This document shows, in pieces, positions 1 to 11,700 of a stretch of DNA of 26,467 nt (position 1 is its first letter; the number at the start of each line of letters is the position of its first letter). The position numbers and the translations under genes were made by a program. The notes under the pieces are model-generated. The model had not been told where the DNA came from, ran no database searches, and saw nothing but the letters and a program-made list of their open reading frames with translations. The DNA is from a virus: positions 1-26,467 of the IMG/VR virus record IMGVR_UViG_3300009428_000057; one strand, 5' to 3'.

Positions 1-2
1 AA

Positions 3-1496
3 CAATATTCACCTATCGGCAACAATACAAGCTACGGCGAAGTCGAGGATGGAAACATGATAGACGGTGGCATGCCAGAGTACAGTAATTCATTTGATGA
101 AGAAACTGGAACTTATACTCATCTTGGGGTTACTGGTTTAAATCCTGCTGATTATCAAGCTAGTGTTGCAGCTTATAATGCTTCTCAAGCAGGTGGTAGT
201 GCAGGTAATAGTGCAGATGAGGATGACCAAAATTATCGGGGTGCCGAATTAGAACAACTTGCGGATCTTGCGGATGCGGCGGAAGTTGATTCCTCCATGG
301 GAGTTGGCCCCGAATGGATGGATAAATACAACCATGGTGTAATAGACGGTAAGAAATACGGTCGTCTGGCTTACGACAACATGATCAACACTGGCAATGT
401 GTCTGGCGGCTTACCAGCCTCTACTGAGAATAATCAGCCCTCAAATCTAGGCTCTACAACATACGTTATGAGGCTTGGTTCAGATGGTAATTATTCCCCA
501 GTGTCTTTTCAAGGAAGTGGACGGGTGTCCACCGATCAGGAGATAACTGAAGAAGAATATAATCAGGTCACAAGCGGTGTTTCTGATCAAAATAGAACCC
601 AAACATCTGGTCTGCAAGCAGGCGCAGCTCAAGGCTTTACCTCTAGGGATATTCTTAATGCAAGTGTGGGGAACGCGGCACAGTTCCTTGAGTACGATGT
701 TAACGGTGACGGTGAAGTTACATCTTCGGATGCGTTAGCATTTGCTAAACAAACGGGTGGATACGATGTCGGACTAAGCCAAACATCTGGTCTGCAAGCA
801 GGCGCAGCTCAAGGCTTTACCTCTGAGGATATTCTTAATGCAAGCGTTGGGAACCAGCAACAGTTTTTAGAGTACGATATTAACGGTGATGGTAAGATCA
901 CATCTGCGGATGCTAGGGCATATTTACTAGACGAAGTTGGCAAACAGACTGGTGGTGGTTTTACTGAGGATGAAGTTTTCTTAGACGAAGACGGTAATCC
1001 TTATACTGGCGATCTTGATGTAAACGGACGTCCGTACACTTTTGAAAATGGCGAGGCTAAACAGCAAGCAGAGAAAGTTGCAGAAGTAGTATTAGCAAAC
1101 ACAGACCCTAACGACTTTGCTGGTCAGATAGCTGCCTTAAAAGCAGAGATAGCAAAGCTATCAACATCGGCAGAGGAAGAGCAGGAAGTTGAGGGTATAA
1201 ACGACTTTGATGGTTTAATAGCTAAACTTACAGAACTTTTCGAAAAGTACATGACTTCTGGTTACAGTCCATCAGCTCTACTGAATATGTTTGGCTTCAC
1301 AGACGGCAACGTGGAAAAAGACTTTAACTACATGATCCCAACGTACTCAGGATCAGATAATGTCTACACACGCAAGGCAGTCAAAGACCGCGACACAGGC
1401 GAAGTACGGTACATCAACGTACCAATAGGCGACATGGCCTCTGGCGGCGGCAGCTTCCAGGAAAACCGCCGAGCAGGTTTCGGAAGCATGTTTTAA
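3..1496 (+). CDS. Probable phage structural protein with two EF-hand/dockerin-like repeats (5' end outside window)
   Basis: The reading frame is open from base 3 without a stop, so the gene probably starts upstream of the window. An ATG at 57 with GAGG eight bases before it is a possible internal or true start, giving 479 residues. Two 60-residue repeats each contain a calcium-loop pattern, D-V/I-N-G-D-G-x-I/V-T-S-x-D, at bases 696-731 and 876-911, as in dockerin type I or EF-hand loops. A looser D-E-D-G-N stretch follows near base 984. The rest is acidic and rich in Gly, Ser and Asn. The C-terminus is Gly-rich with Arg and Phe. It lies directly upstream of large virion-type genes, with the next ribosome-binding site overlapping its stop, so a particle protein (tail, fibre or internal) is inferred. 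Calcium binding is a family-based expectation. The specific structural role is not recognised. Confidence 0.55.
   Translation, partial: QYSPIGNNTSYGEVEDGNMIDGGMPEYSNSFDEETGTYTHLGVTGLNPADYQASVAAYNASQAGGSAGNSADEDDQNYRGAELEQLADLADAAEVDSSMGVGPEWMDKYNHGVIDGKKYGRLAYDNMINTGNVSGGLPASTENNQPSNLGSTTYVMRLGSDGNYSPVSFQGSGRVSTDQEITEEEYNQVTSGVSDQNRTQTSGLQAGAAQGFTSRDILNASVGNAAQFLEYDVNGDGEVTSSDALAFAKQTGGYDVGLSQTSGLQAGAAQGFTSEDILNASVGNQQQFLEYDINGDGKITSADARAYLLDEVGKQTGGGFTEDEVFLDEDGNPYTGDLDVNGRPYTFENGEAKQQAEKVAEVVLANTDPNDFAGQIAALKAEIAKLSTSAEEEQEVEGINDFDGLIAKLTELFEKYMTSGYSPSALLNMFGFTDGNVEKDFNYMIPTYSGSDNVYTRKAVKDRDTGEVRYINVPIGDMASGGGSFQENRRAGFGSMF
600..923 (+). repeat. Two in-frame direct repeats, period 180 bp
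   Basis: Bases from 600 and from 780 repeat with a period of exactly 180 bp (60 codons). The first 44 bases (601-644 versus 781-824) are identical. The following part, coding for the EF-hand-like loop, has diverged. Each unit encodes QTSGLQAGAAQGFTS, then DILNASVGN, then the calcium-loop pattern. The near-identical 5' part suggests a recent duplication or gene conversion. Confidence 0.9.
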
Positions 1497-1508
1497 GGAG
1501 TAACTGCC

Positions 1509-2948
1509 GTGAGCGCATTTAGTAAAGCTTTTGGAAAGTTAAGTGAGATTCTGCCCAATGACTTGGGAGATGTCGTAGAACTTTATTCGGTAGTTCAAGC
1601 CGTAAACAACGGAAATAAAACGCAAGACCAGCTAGATGCGGCATTGGCCTCGTCAAGCGATTCAGCCAGAGCCAGCTTGGACATGCTGCTTGCCGCACAG
1701 GAGGATTATACTGAAGGCGGTGACGCCATGATGGAAAATCTTCAAACCCTTTCCGAAGAGTTTGGGACGTTCGGTCAGATTAGCCCTGATATTTACGATG
1801 AGTTTGCGGAATATTTGTCCACTCAAAGAGCCAATGAGGAAAGTTCTAACGCAACGTCGGTTTCCGAAGCAATCACCCAATACAAGACAGACGTTAAAGA
1901 TCTTTCCGACGAAGATCTGTTAGAGCTAGATAGGCTCGAAAAAAACTTTCGGGACATGTCGGACGCAGACCTAACCGAACTTTACGGGGACACGGTAAAC
2001 AGAGATATAACCACTGCGGCCAGCGCTCCTAATGTCGATGATTACTTGGCTGCGCTTGAGTTACGGGACGACGATGCTCTGGGTTCAGCCCCAGACATCA
2101 TGCAGAAAGCGCAGCAAACAGACCAGATAGCTTCCAAGTTTTTTCAGTTAAGGCAAGCAAACTCTGACAAAGCGATCAACGAGCAATACGAACAAGCCAG
2201 AGTTGACTTACCCGATGGCATGAGGAACAGCACGATGGCTGTTCAACTTGAAAAGGCTCGTATGAATTTAGCCGCAGAAAAAGCTAACGAAAATTTGTTG
2301 GCTGCGTTCGACGACGCATACGCGTACATGAACAACGTGACGGGCAGCACGGAAGCGCAGCAAGGTCTGGGCATGAACGAACGCAATATGTCCCGCAACA
2401 TTTACAGCGATGGCGCAAACGCGACCACAACCAATCAGTCTCTAGGCATGAACGAGCGCAACATGACTAGAAATCTTAGAGGCGATGCGGTGAGCGAAAA
2501 CAGTACGATGGTTAGCAACGCGCTGTCTGGCGGGAATTACGGACAGAGTAAGTTCAGCCTTCAAAAAGGTCTTGACGGTGTGAACCTTTCCTACACGAAT
2601 ACTTTAAACAACGCACCGATCAGTGACATCAATAACTTGCAAGGTATGCGTAACAATACAGCGATGACCGACATGAACAACGCGCTTACTTCGGTAGCAA
2701 ACCGTTCGGATGTAGCGCAGGGCTACATGAACAATACGATGGACTTGTATTCTAAACCGTACTCGTACACCGCAGGCGGATACAATTCGACTAATTCTTC
2801 GGGCAGCGGAACGCTTGGCACACTATCGGAAAACGTAAAGTACGCAAACGCCGCCGCAACTCAAGCAGGCAGCGCGGTAGGTTCCATGTACGATACGTTG
2901 GATAAGAAGGGTTACTTCGATAGCATAAAGCTACCTTGGGCCTCATAA
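1509..2948 (+). CDS. Putative internal virion protein (479 aa)
   Basis: The gene starts with GTG. TAAGGAG at 1495-1501 overlaps the upstream stop codon and gives a good Shine-Dalgarno at proper spacing. The product has no membrane segment, signal peptide or enzyme motif that I can see. The first half is acidic and helical-looking. The second half is rich in Asn, Met, Ser and Thr and carries short repeats: GMNERNM occurs with its Met at about residues 289 and 314, a 25-residue spacing, followed by related M-N-N motifs. By position it is followed by a 905-residue and a 3445-residue gene. The three recall the size order of the ejected core proteins gp14, gp15 and gp16 of T7-like podoviruses, but no sequence similarity to those was established. 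The function is therefore inferred from context only. Confidence 0.5.
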   Translation: MSAFSKAFGKLSEILPNDLGDVVELYSVVQAVNNGNKTQDQLDAALASSSDSARASLDMLLAAQEDYTEGGDAMMENLQTLSEEFGTFGQISPDIYDEFAEYLSTQRANEESSNATSVSEAITQYKTDVKDLSDEDLLELDRLEKNFRDMSDADLTELYGDTVNRDITTAASAPNVDDYLAALELRDDDALGSAPDIMQKAQQTDQIASKFFQLRQANSDKAINEQYEQARVDLPDGMRNSTMAVQLEKARMNLAAEKANENLLAAFDDAYAYMNNVTGSTEAQQGLGMNERNMSRNIYSDGANATTTNQSLGMNERNMTRNLRGDAVSENSTMVSNALSGGNYGQSKFSLQKGLDGVNLSYTNTLNNAPISDINNLQGMRNNTAMTDMNNALTSVANRSDVAQGYMNNTMDLYSKPYSYTAGGYNSTNSSGSGTLGTLSENVKYANAAATQAGSAVGSMYDTLDKKGYFDSIKLPWAS

Positions 2949-2965
2949 GCGTAGAAAGATAAGCA

Positions 2966-5683
2966 ATGGTTAATATAGTTGGGTTCCTACAAGGCATTCG
3001 TGAAAGTGATGACTACTGGACAAAGAAATCGGCAGAGGCTCGTGACGAATATAACCGTTTTGTTCAGTCCAATCCCGACAGCACGGTAGCTGATCGTATC
3101 GAACGTCAAAAACTTCTCGGCGGCGACATGGACTACCTCACACGCTTAATGCCCGATGAGGGCAACGTAACAAAAAACGTGGGCGTTCGAACTCAGTATC
3201 GTCAAGACGAGCAAAACCAACGTAATCGTGCTGCTGCGAGTGCAGCGCAGTCGGCAGCTAGGTTTGAAGAGTGGGAAGCAGGTGCGGATAATCGAAAAAA
3301 GTTACAAGAGCTTCAATTATCAAATGCAACTACAGGGGTACAATTAGCTAAAAGGAAGGAAGTTATTGATGGCCTTGCTTTAGAGCCAGATGCGACATTC
3401 GAAGATTATCAAAAGGCAATGGGCGAAAAGGGAATTTACCCTTCGTTTGGAGATGAGGTTCTATCGCTTAATAAAAATCAATTTGATACACAAATGCAAG
3501 ATCGCAAGAACGCCATAAAACTTGCGCAACAAACAGCACAAAGCCAAATAACAGCAAACGACATGAGGAATGGCGAAGGTTCCATACCGTCTTTAATAAA
3601 CCTTTATACTACTGGTTTTATTGACAGCAACACTCCTCCTGATCAGGTAATAGCAGAGTTCACAAAAATTAGCCCTAATTTTGGCAACCTAGTCGAAGAA
3701 GCTCAAATTTCCGCAGTGTTTCAAGCAAAGGAAAAACACGACGATACGGTCGCCCAAAGAATTCAAGCGAGTATCGCCGCTTGGGCTGACAAGAAAACTG
3801 GCTCTAATGCTGACCCCGCCCAGTGGGGCGGCAAAGGGCAGATTGGTTCTGAATTTGATCTAACAAAACTAAGCGAACGCAATAAAGATTTGATTACTAA
3901 CCTAACAGCTCAGGCAAGCAATACCGCCAGAACCAACGAGGAAAGAGAAGTGAAACTTTTATTTTCTCAGCGAGTAGCCGGTGCGGAAAGAGAAGAAGAG
4001 ATAGAGGCAATAAAGGTCGGTCTTAAAGCTGAGTACCCGTTGCTGTCTCCCGCAGCAATTGAAAGGGCTTTCAACAGCGCTGGAGCTGTCGAAAGCAGAG
4101 TTAGAAAAGGACTTACAAACGGAAGAAACGAGGCAGTAAATAATATCACATCAGAATTGCAGGATAAGATTGCATCTGGTAATTTTGCTAACAGTGCGGA
4201 TTTAGACAGTGCAATTCAACAGGCTTTTGGTAGTTTTACAAGCTTAAACATTCCCTCGGAATCAATAACTGAAACACAGAAAAAACTCCAAGAAGCTTTC
4301 GAAAGTACCTTAAGTCTTGCGGCTTCTGAACAGGATGCCGCAGAACTTCAATTAGCAGCGACAGCCGTTGGTAATGATAATAGCGCAGTTAATTCTAGTG
4401 GGATGGATGCGAAAACTTCTCAAGCCAGCATTGAATCGGTGGGTGCCCTTATAGCTAACAAGTTCGGTTTAACTAAAGACAGGGATATAAAAGATTTAAA
4501 ACAGCCTCTTGTTAGGACTTTTAGACGAGTGCAGACTTTGGCAGAACAGTTAGGTATCCCTGCAAACAAAGAGTTCATTGAAGCAACCGTTGATCATATA
4601 TTCAATGGAGGTTCAGCAGATGGCATCGAGGCTTTTGGTGAAACAGGCGCAAGCGAGAGAACAATTTTAGACGCTATGGAGGCTAATCTTTCTAAAACGT
4701 ATTCCGTCAGTGCATCTATGGTTTCGTACATGGCTGTTTTTGAGGGCAAACCGCTGTCAAGTATGGCTGACAACCCTAGACTACGGTCAAACTATAAAAA
4801 CCGGTGGAATACATTAGGGAAACAATTATTCTACAATAAAGCAACGGATGTTGTGGTTGAAGAGATTGGCAATCCAAGACACGGCAGAAGCAAACTTGTA
4901 ACCAATATAGAAGATCTTGAACGAGGCGTGTCAACCGATGTACATGCGTCTTCGATAGGAGTAAAAGACGTTTCACTTAAAATAAAAAAATTACAGGCTT
5001 CCGCAGAATCATGGAAGTATATGTACTCTGGTGAAAACGCAATCAAACCCTTTGCCGATAAAAAGAAAGACGAGTTTACCGCATCCCGACAAATAATAAC
5101 TGCGGATATAGGTAAAACTGCGGCCGCGCTGCGCCAAATGATAATCGAAACTAAAGACGATATCGATAGAATAGGCGCCCAAATGAAAGTTGGCAGCTTT
5201 TATCAATCTCAGCTTAGCGGGAACAACGAAGGCGTTGGAAGAAGAATGGTTGCCCACATGGAAATCTTAAAACAAAATATCGTTCAGTTTGACGGAATGC
5301 TAAAGACCATTGTATCTACACAACAAACCTTATCGGAAACCGAAATGGATTTAGCTCCACCAGATGTTTCTGCCGTAACGAATAAATATGATATACCTAG
5401 TCCAACGGCTGACGAAAAAGACGATATAAGTATGTTTAAAAAATTTACAGAAGGTTTATCGGTTGTTCTTGACCGTCTTTTAGTAAAACCAAATGCAAAC
5501 GTTAACGATATATATAGTGAACTTGACAAACTTAAGCAAAAAATATTAGTCAGCAGAAAGGGAGATGGCACCGTAAGAGTTAGCCAAATATTTGCAGACG
5601 CGGAAAAAGTCGCTCTATCGCGAAAAGACTTTTTGGAGATGCAAGCGAACGAACGGCAATTCTTTTCTGGTAGTGAACCATAG
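2966..5683 (+). CDS. Putative internal/ejection virion protein (905 aa)
   Basis: This is a long hydrophilic protein with many charged, Gln- and Ala-rich stretches compatible with extended helices and coiled coils. Examples are residues 70-200 and the Lys/Glu-rich C-terminal quarter. I see no transmembrane segment, signal peptide or catalytic motif. The ATG at 2966 has only a weak purine-rich Shine-Dalgarno (GAAAGATAAG). Translation may be helped by the upstream gene, whose stop is 17 bases away. It sits between a 479-residue protein and the giant 3445-residue protein on the same strand, the place where podoviruses often keep their middle-sized ejection protein (gp15 position in T7). That role is inferred from order and size. 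A scaffold or tail-associated protein is also possible. Confidence 0.5.
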   Translation: MVNIVGFLQGIRESDDYWTKKSAEARDEYNRFVQSNPDSTVADRIERQKLLGGDMDYLTRLMPDEGNVTKNVGVRTQYRQDEQNQRNRAAASAAQSAARFEEWEAGADNRKKLQELQLSNATTGVQLAKRKEVIDGLALEPDATFEDYQKAMGEKGIYPSFGDEVLSLNKNQFDTQMQDRKNAIKLAQQTAQSQITANDMRNGEGSIPSLINLYTTGFIDSNTPPDQVIAEFTKISPNFGNLVEEAQISAVFQAKEKHDDTVAQRIQASIAAWADKKTGSNADPAQWGGKGQIGSEFDLTKLSERNKDLITNLTAQASNTARTNEEREVKLLFSQRVAGAEREEEIEAIKVGLKAEYPLLSPAAIERAFNSAGAVESRVRKGLTNGRNEAVNNITSELQDKIASGNFANSADLDSAIQQAFGSFTSLNIPSESITETQKKLQEAFESTLSLAASEQDAAELQLAATAVGNDNSAVNSSGMDAKTSQASIESVGALIANKFGLTKDRDIKDLKQPLVRTFRRVQTLAEQLGIPANKEFIEATVDHIFNGGSADGIEAFGETGASERTILDAMEANLSKTYSVSASMVSYMAVFEGKPLSSMADNPRLRSNYKNRWNTLGKQLFYNKATDVVVEEIGNPRHGRSKLVTNIEDLERGVSTDVHASSIGVKDVSLKIKKLQASAESWKYMYSGENAIKPFADKKKDEFTASRQIITADIGKTAAALRQMIIETKDDIDRIGAQMKVGSFYQSQLSGNNEGVGRRMVAHMEILKQNIVQFDGMLKTIVSTQQTLSETEMDLAPPDVSAVTNKYDIPSPTADEKDDISMFKKFTEGLSVVLDRLLVKPNANVNDIYSELDKLKQKILVSRKGDGTVRVSQIFADAEKVALSRKDFLEMQANERQFFSGSEP

Positions 5684-5714
5684 GGACGACCTGCTAAAAC
5701 AAACACGATAATTT

Positions 5715-5742
5715 ATCTTAGGTAAACTGGAGAACCTAAGAT
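5715..5742 (+). promoter_or_regulatory. Start-codon hairpin with the ribosome-binding site in its loop
   Basis: ATCTTAGGT (5715-5723) pairs perfectly with ACCTAAGAT (5734-5742), a 9-bp stem with a 10-base loop AAACTGGAGA. The loop presents the Shine-Dalgarno GGAG (5729-5732). The last two paired bases are the A and T of the ATG at 5741. Folding would hold the start codon in a helix and expose the ribosome-binding site at the tip. This is an arrangement typical of translational operators bound by a protein, or of mRNA stabilisers. The pairing is seen directly. Regulation is inferred. Confidence 0.6.
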
Positions 5743-8700
5743 GGCTAGAACATTTGACGAAATCTATAACGACGTTTCGGCTTTATACGATCAAGAACAA
5801 GAAGTAAAAGTAGCAGAAGACTACACAACTCTGTCAGGTTCGCAGCTATTAGAGAACAACCAATTCCTACAAGACCTCACAAAATATTATAGAAATTCTG
5901 GTCAAAGTTTTACTTCGACCGAAGACATGCTTGACGAGTGGTACACCGACGAGCGATGGGACGATTGGAACTCTTTGTGGAAAGCAGGAGATTTAATTGA
6001 GTACGCCAATGCTGGAACAGACAAAGAGCTTATAGCGCGACTAGGTAGAGCGTGGTCAAACGCTCCCACTCGCGGCTCGTGGTGGGATAAGACACGCGAC
6101 ATCGGTGGCGCGTTAATCGCTGACCCGCTGAACTTTGCTGGTGGTGCAGGCGTAGCGGCTAAAGGTGCGAAGGCGGCACAGCTTGCGACACAGGCTGGGA
6201 AGTCTGCTGCTCAAGCTAAACGTGCAGGAATGTTTGCTGGTGCAGCAAAGGGTGCAAAGCAAGAAGGCGCAATTAGCGCGGGCGTTGAGCTGGGCTTCGA
6301 CGCGATGGATCAAAAGCGAGAAATTGATTACGGCCTGCGTGACGAATATTCCGTGGGCGATGCCGCGAAAGCGACTGCAATCGGTGCTGGCGTAGGTGGT
6401 GCAGTCGGTGGATTAATCGGTGGCGGCATAGGCCGGTTTAGCGGAGCAACTGAGAGCGCAATAGCAGATACTAACGCCGTAGCTATGGCTTCGAACCCAG
6501 ACTTTGCAGACTTTTCAAAGATTACGGATGCGGATTGGATCGAGGGCGGCACCAACTTAGCGATTAACACACGCAGACGTATAGCTGACTTGGAAGCTGA
6601 CATTCAAGAAAGCCAAACTGTAATTAACGATCCAACGTCACCTGACAAAGCATCAGCCGCCGAAAACATCGTTGCATCACAAACTGAGATCAACGACATC
6701 AGAATGTCGATTGAGCAAGTATCGGCTATCGAACGCGCGGTGGTCGAACGCCAACGTACAATAGATGCTGAATACCAGAAAGCATACGGCCAAGACGGTA
6801 AGGTAAATACGGAAGCGCAAGCGGAAGTCTCTGGGAAGATTAACGACCTTACGGCTGAGATGAGTGGGCTGCAAAACCAAGCACGAGATTTGCTGTCCAG
6901 ATCGTACTTAGACGAACCTGTTGAGGTCGATACTACACCCCCAATATCTAAGAAAGCTCAGAATAAAGCTGCAAAGAAAACGAAAGCGACAGAAGCAAAG
7001 GCAAAAGAACCGGCGGATGCAGCCGACACGCCAGAACCTTTTGCTGAAATTTTGGAAGTGGGAACGGCTGATGGCGTAAAAACGAAGGGTATTATGACCC
7101 ACACGCTTGACGCAAAAAGGAAAGCTATTGCTGAAAATGTTGGCGAGGAAGCCGCCGCAGCATACGAGAATGGCGTAAAATCTAATTTACAAGAAAGCGC
7201 AACTTCAACGCCAAAAGTAGAAGCAGAGCCAGTACAACTCAATGCTCTTGAGACTAAAGCAGCAAGTAGCATCGAGGGCGTTGCTCCGAAAAAAGCTGTG
7301 ACTTCGTTCGACCAGATTAAATACAACTCCCCAAGCCAAAAGGCAGCAGTACGCAAGCTGCTTGATGGGAAGAGCAGCGTCATCACGGAACAAGACGTTG
7401 TAGAACTATTTAATGCAGGAAAACTAAAAGCAAACGGAGCTAAGTTAGCGGCTCGTACGCCAATAGCTGTACTCCGAAAGGTTAACAACGAAATCCGTGA
7501 GGCTGCTGGGCAGGAAGTAAAAGATTTCGTAAAAGGTAAAGCTGCGACAGCAGCCGACGAACCAGCTACCGAAGCTGTCGAAGACGGAATAGACGCGGAA
7601 GCCGTTGTGCAGCAGGACATGGCAGACGCTGATGACATGGCGCAACTCGACAGCGAAGGGTCAGTCGAGGAAACACCAGACGGTAGCGTAGAAGAATACG
7701 TTCAAGCTGAAAACGATGGCAGCGAATTAGAGTGGGATTTTAGATCTTCAGGCCAGCAAGCCTCCATCGAAGCGTCCTACCAGAAATACGGTGTAGACGA
7801 AGACTTCCTTGATGGCCTGGTCCAGAAGGGAATTGTAAAGCTCACACCAAAAGGCAAACTGTCTCAAGAAGGTAAGAAGACTTTTGAGAAGGAAGCCGAA
7901 GAGTATTCGAAAGACATAGACGAATACCTCAAAAAGCCAGAGGGCAAGACAGCTCAAGAAAAGATCGACGCTGACGAGCAGGCAATCAACCAAGAAAATT
8001 ACGAAGGCGAGTGGGGGACCACTAATCTGCATGCCGAAATTGTTTATCGGGCCATTGTCGAAATGGTTGCTGATGCAAGTGACCCTACGAAAGAACTTAA
8101 CAGATTAATAGAACAAGTATCTACGCACGAAGGTTACAGTGGTGAGCTTAAACGTCGCGTAAAACAAATGATTACGGCTCAGTTGGAAACAGGCCAAGAC
8201 CCTGTTCCAAACCGCACCATTCGTAGCGGCGGTAGCCGTGTCGAAACTGCGATGAAGCGTGAAAAGAACGCTGGTATTACGTTCCGACTGGAACCTGACA
8301 CGAAAGAAGGGCGCTCAGTCTACAAGGGAAAGATACAGTCTTTCCTCAAGAGAGGCTACGCAAGTGGCAGCGAAGACGGTCGCACAGTCATCAGCATTGA
8401 TGACGTAATAACGAACTCCAAGCTCAAAAAGATGGAAGCGCAATCTATTCTTGATGAGGATACTCGCGGAGTTTCAATTGCCAAGCTGGAAAAAACAATA
8501 GCTCGGCTAGAAAAGCAAAAAGCTAAAAACAAATCTGGCAAACTAAAGCCAGAGGCCGAGGCAAACTTAGCAGGTCTTAAAACAAGACTAGCAACAGAAT
8601 TAGCTACTCCTCCCACAGACACATACATTGCATACAAGCCGAACGGCAATCAAACCGCAGACGACCTACCGCAAGGCACACGATTTAGAGATACGGATTT

Positions 8701-11700
8701 CGATACGGCCTACGAAGTAATCGTACGTACAAAAGATGGGGCCAAGTTTCGTACATTTTCTACGCTCGAAAGGCTCAACGAATTTCTAGGGAATGTCCGT
8801 AAGGCTGACGAGGAAGAAGTGCAGTCTATCGTTCGCAGCGCAGAAGATATGACAGCCGCTATCGACGACGCTCTTTCTGGCGATAAGAGCTTGGAAGAAA
8901 AGGCTGCGCTAGTCGAAGAGTTGAGGCGCACAACCGTCAAGCCAAAAGCAAAGCCTAAGACCGCCGCGAAAGACATACCAAACGTGCCTGTTTTCCGCGA
9001 CGAAAACGAGGACATGGTTCTTGCATTAGTGCCGCGCGATATGGTCGGTACATCGGTTAAGAACGCTGGCTCTAAGCTTGCGAGAATAATTAACGAAACG
9101 CAGATAGAAGCTGGGGCAAATGTTAAAGAGCTACTGGGGTCACTAGAGAAGAATGATCTGAACGAATTTGCTATTGGATACTTGCCCGTACAAGCCAGAA
9201 AGTTCCGCTCGAACAGACGGCGAATCGAAGACTTGTTCGTACCCCTCAACAAAGAGAATGGTCTGGGCGCAGCTTCGGAAATAGGCAGGGATGCTGAAGG
9301 CTTTGAGGCGTTCGTACCTCGCAAGATGCCCTTAACTGCGGCTGAAACAAACCAGACAACATTTAAGTTGAGCGATGAGAAAGTATCCATCGGTGCGGAA
9401 CGTGCAATCTTTAAGGTTCTTGATGACGTTGGGGCAAGCGGCGTACCCGAAGAGCTACGCGGTGGTAAGCGGTTAGAACACTTCAATGACAACATGAAGA
9501 ACCGCGATTTTACGTTGAACGAATTGAACCAAATCATTCGTACATACGAAGTTGCGCCGTTTACTTTTAAAGGACAAGATCAAAGAATAGTCCCGATGCA
9601 GACGCGGCTGCAAGTGCTGTCGTTCCTTGAGGGTCTGCGGTACGACCTAGCTCCAAATGGATTTAGAAAACCAACTTCTACATTGGTGGAGGCGCAGCAG
9701 CAGTTAGCTTACATAACCAAAGGCGTATCCAAAAAGGAGCGCCAAGTTGCCGAAGAGCTTTTGGGGATTGTTTCGACGGAAAGCAAAGCGCCTGTCTTGC
9801 GCTTTAACCAAGACAGCGGCGATGTTATGGGCGCGTTCGATCCGTCTACGAATGCTGTGGAAATCGCTGATAAAGCTGGGCCAATAACATTTAACCTAAC
9901 TCTTGCGCACGAATTGGGCCACTGGTCTTGGGACAACATCGCATCCTCGCAACTCAAGCGTGAGTTCTGGGAAATAATGAGTGAGAAGTTTTCCACTCCG
10001 ACAGGCCAAGTAAAGTCTGGTGCGGATGCAGTAATGGAAGAGATGTCTCCTGTCATGCGCTGGGGTCAAAAAAGCCAAAAGTCGATTGGTCAGGACATAT
10101 CGGAGCATACGCCGCAAGAAATGTGGGCTAACCAATTCTCCATGTATCTCTTGCATCGCAAAGGGATTGACGTTGGAGAAAAAGAATTCTTCAAGCGGCA
10201 TAAGTTCTTCTTCGAAAAGTGGTTCGATAAAATCAAGGTTCTTTACAAAAAGATCCGTGGCGAAAACATATTCGATCCGCAGCTAGAACCCATCTTCCGT
10301 AACTTAATCGCTGACAAGCGCGAGTTTGTTTATCGTAACTACCTCAATCCTGTCGAAGCCAAGTCATCGAAAGGCAAAGCTTTGGAGCGTAGATACAGAG
10401 AAGTGTATGACGCTCGCAAAGTCTTGCAGGACAAATTAAAGTCTGGTGATCCCGAAGCTGTGGCTATTGCAGCGCGTGAAATTCAGTCGGCTCTTTACTC
10501 TATGGGTATGAGTAAAAAAGATGCTGAATTTATCGTACGCTCTCAGAACAAAAAGATTGTATCTGATGCTGCGAAACAAGGCAGAACACCAACCGATGCA
10601 GAGATGCGCCAGGTTAATACTAGCGGTACATTGTCGGTGATGAAGGGCAAAGGACTGAGCAACAAGATGGTTACTGCTGGTCGTAGAATAAACGAGCTGA
10701 TCGTAAACGAGAAGGACGTATTCGATCCGAACGGAAACGAAGCAGGCGTAGTCGGACTTAATACTGTCGAAAACGTAAACGAATTTTATAACACTGAGCT
10801 AAAGCAACTTCTTACAGAAGTGATGGAACGTCTTAACACTGGGTTCCAAGACGTAGAATATGGTGACATGCCATCATACGTGCCTACGAAAGACTTCATG
10901 GGATTACGTGAAGTCATTGGCATGGACACTATTAACAAGGCCCGTAAGTTTAAGGAAGTTAAGCGAGCCATTAATCAGAAGAGTGCGTCTGGAAAGCAAG
11001 CAGCTAAAAACGCTGTTAACAATATTGATAAAATCAAAAGCGAGAATGACGGCTCTGTATCCAAGGAAACAATGGAAGGTGCAGAACTTCTTCACGCGAA
11101 CGCTGACATTCCAGAGCTGGTACGCACACTTGTTAATGCCAAGGGAAAGACAGAAGAGGCTGCTGCCAAGCATGCGCTTGCTGATGCCATGCACCGTAAC
11201 TTCATTCCAAAAATAAACGACAAAGACCGGCGGTATAAAGAGGCAAACATAAAAGAATTGCCAGCTTTAGCTCTTGATCGCTTGATAAAGCACGACGATA
11301 AAGTCGGTTACTTTCAAGCAATGGCCGAGCTTGCAAATAAAAAATACTACAAGAACTTCAAGATTAACGCGCTCCCAGACAAAAAATCCGAGATGCGTGT
11401 TCGCCTGCCAAGCGAAGACAACTTGGGGATCGATCCAGAACTCGACCTCATCACTACGGAAGTTCTTAAAACAAAGAGCCATCGCACAGAGCGTAAGTCT
11501 TACGTCTTAAAAACTATGACTACTCGTCTAATCGACGAGGGCTTAGACATAAACGTGATGGAAGACCCAGAAAGTGCTGGGCTGAGTATGAACGCTGCGC
11601 GTAAGCAACTCCGTTTGGTTACGAACAACATCACTTCCAGTAACGGTGGCGACGTGCGTGTGGGCATTGGTCAGATTATGGACATGCTTCTGAACAGCTA

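Noticed and set aside
8710-9537. 275-residue minus-strand reading frame opposite the giant gene
   Set aside because: Low-complexity Ser/Phe-rich translation mirrors the plus-strand codons. The frame has no family pattern and no neighbouring operon. Similar frames at 6958-7638 and 5284-5706 were rejected for the same reason.
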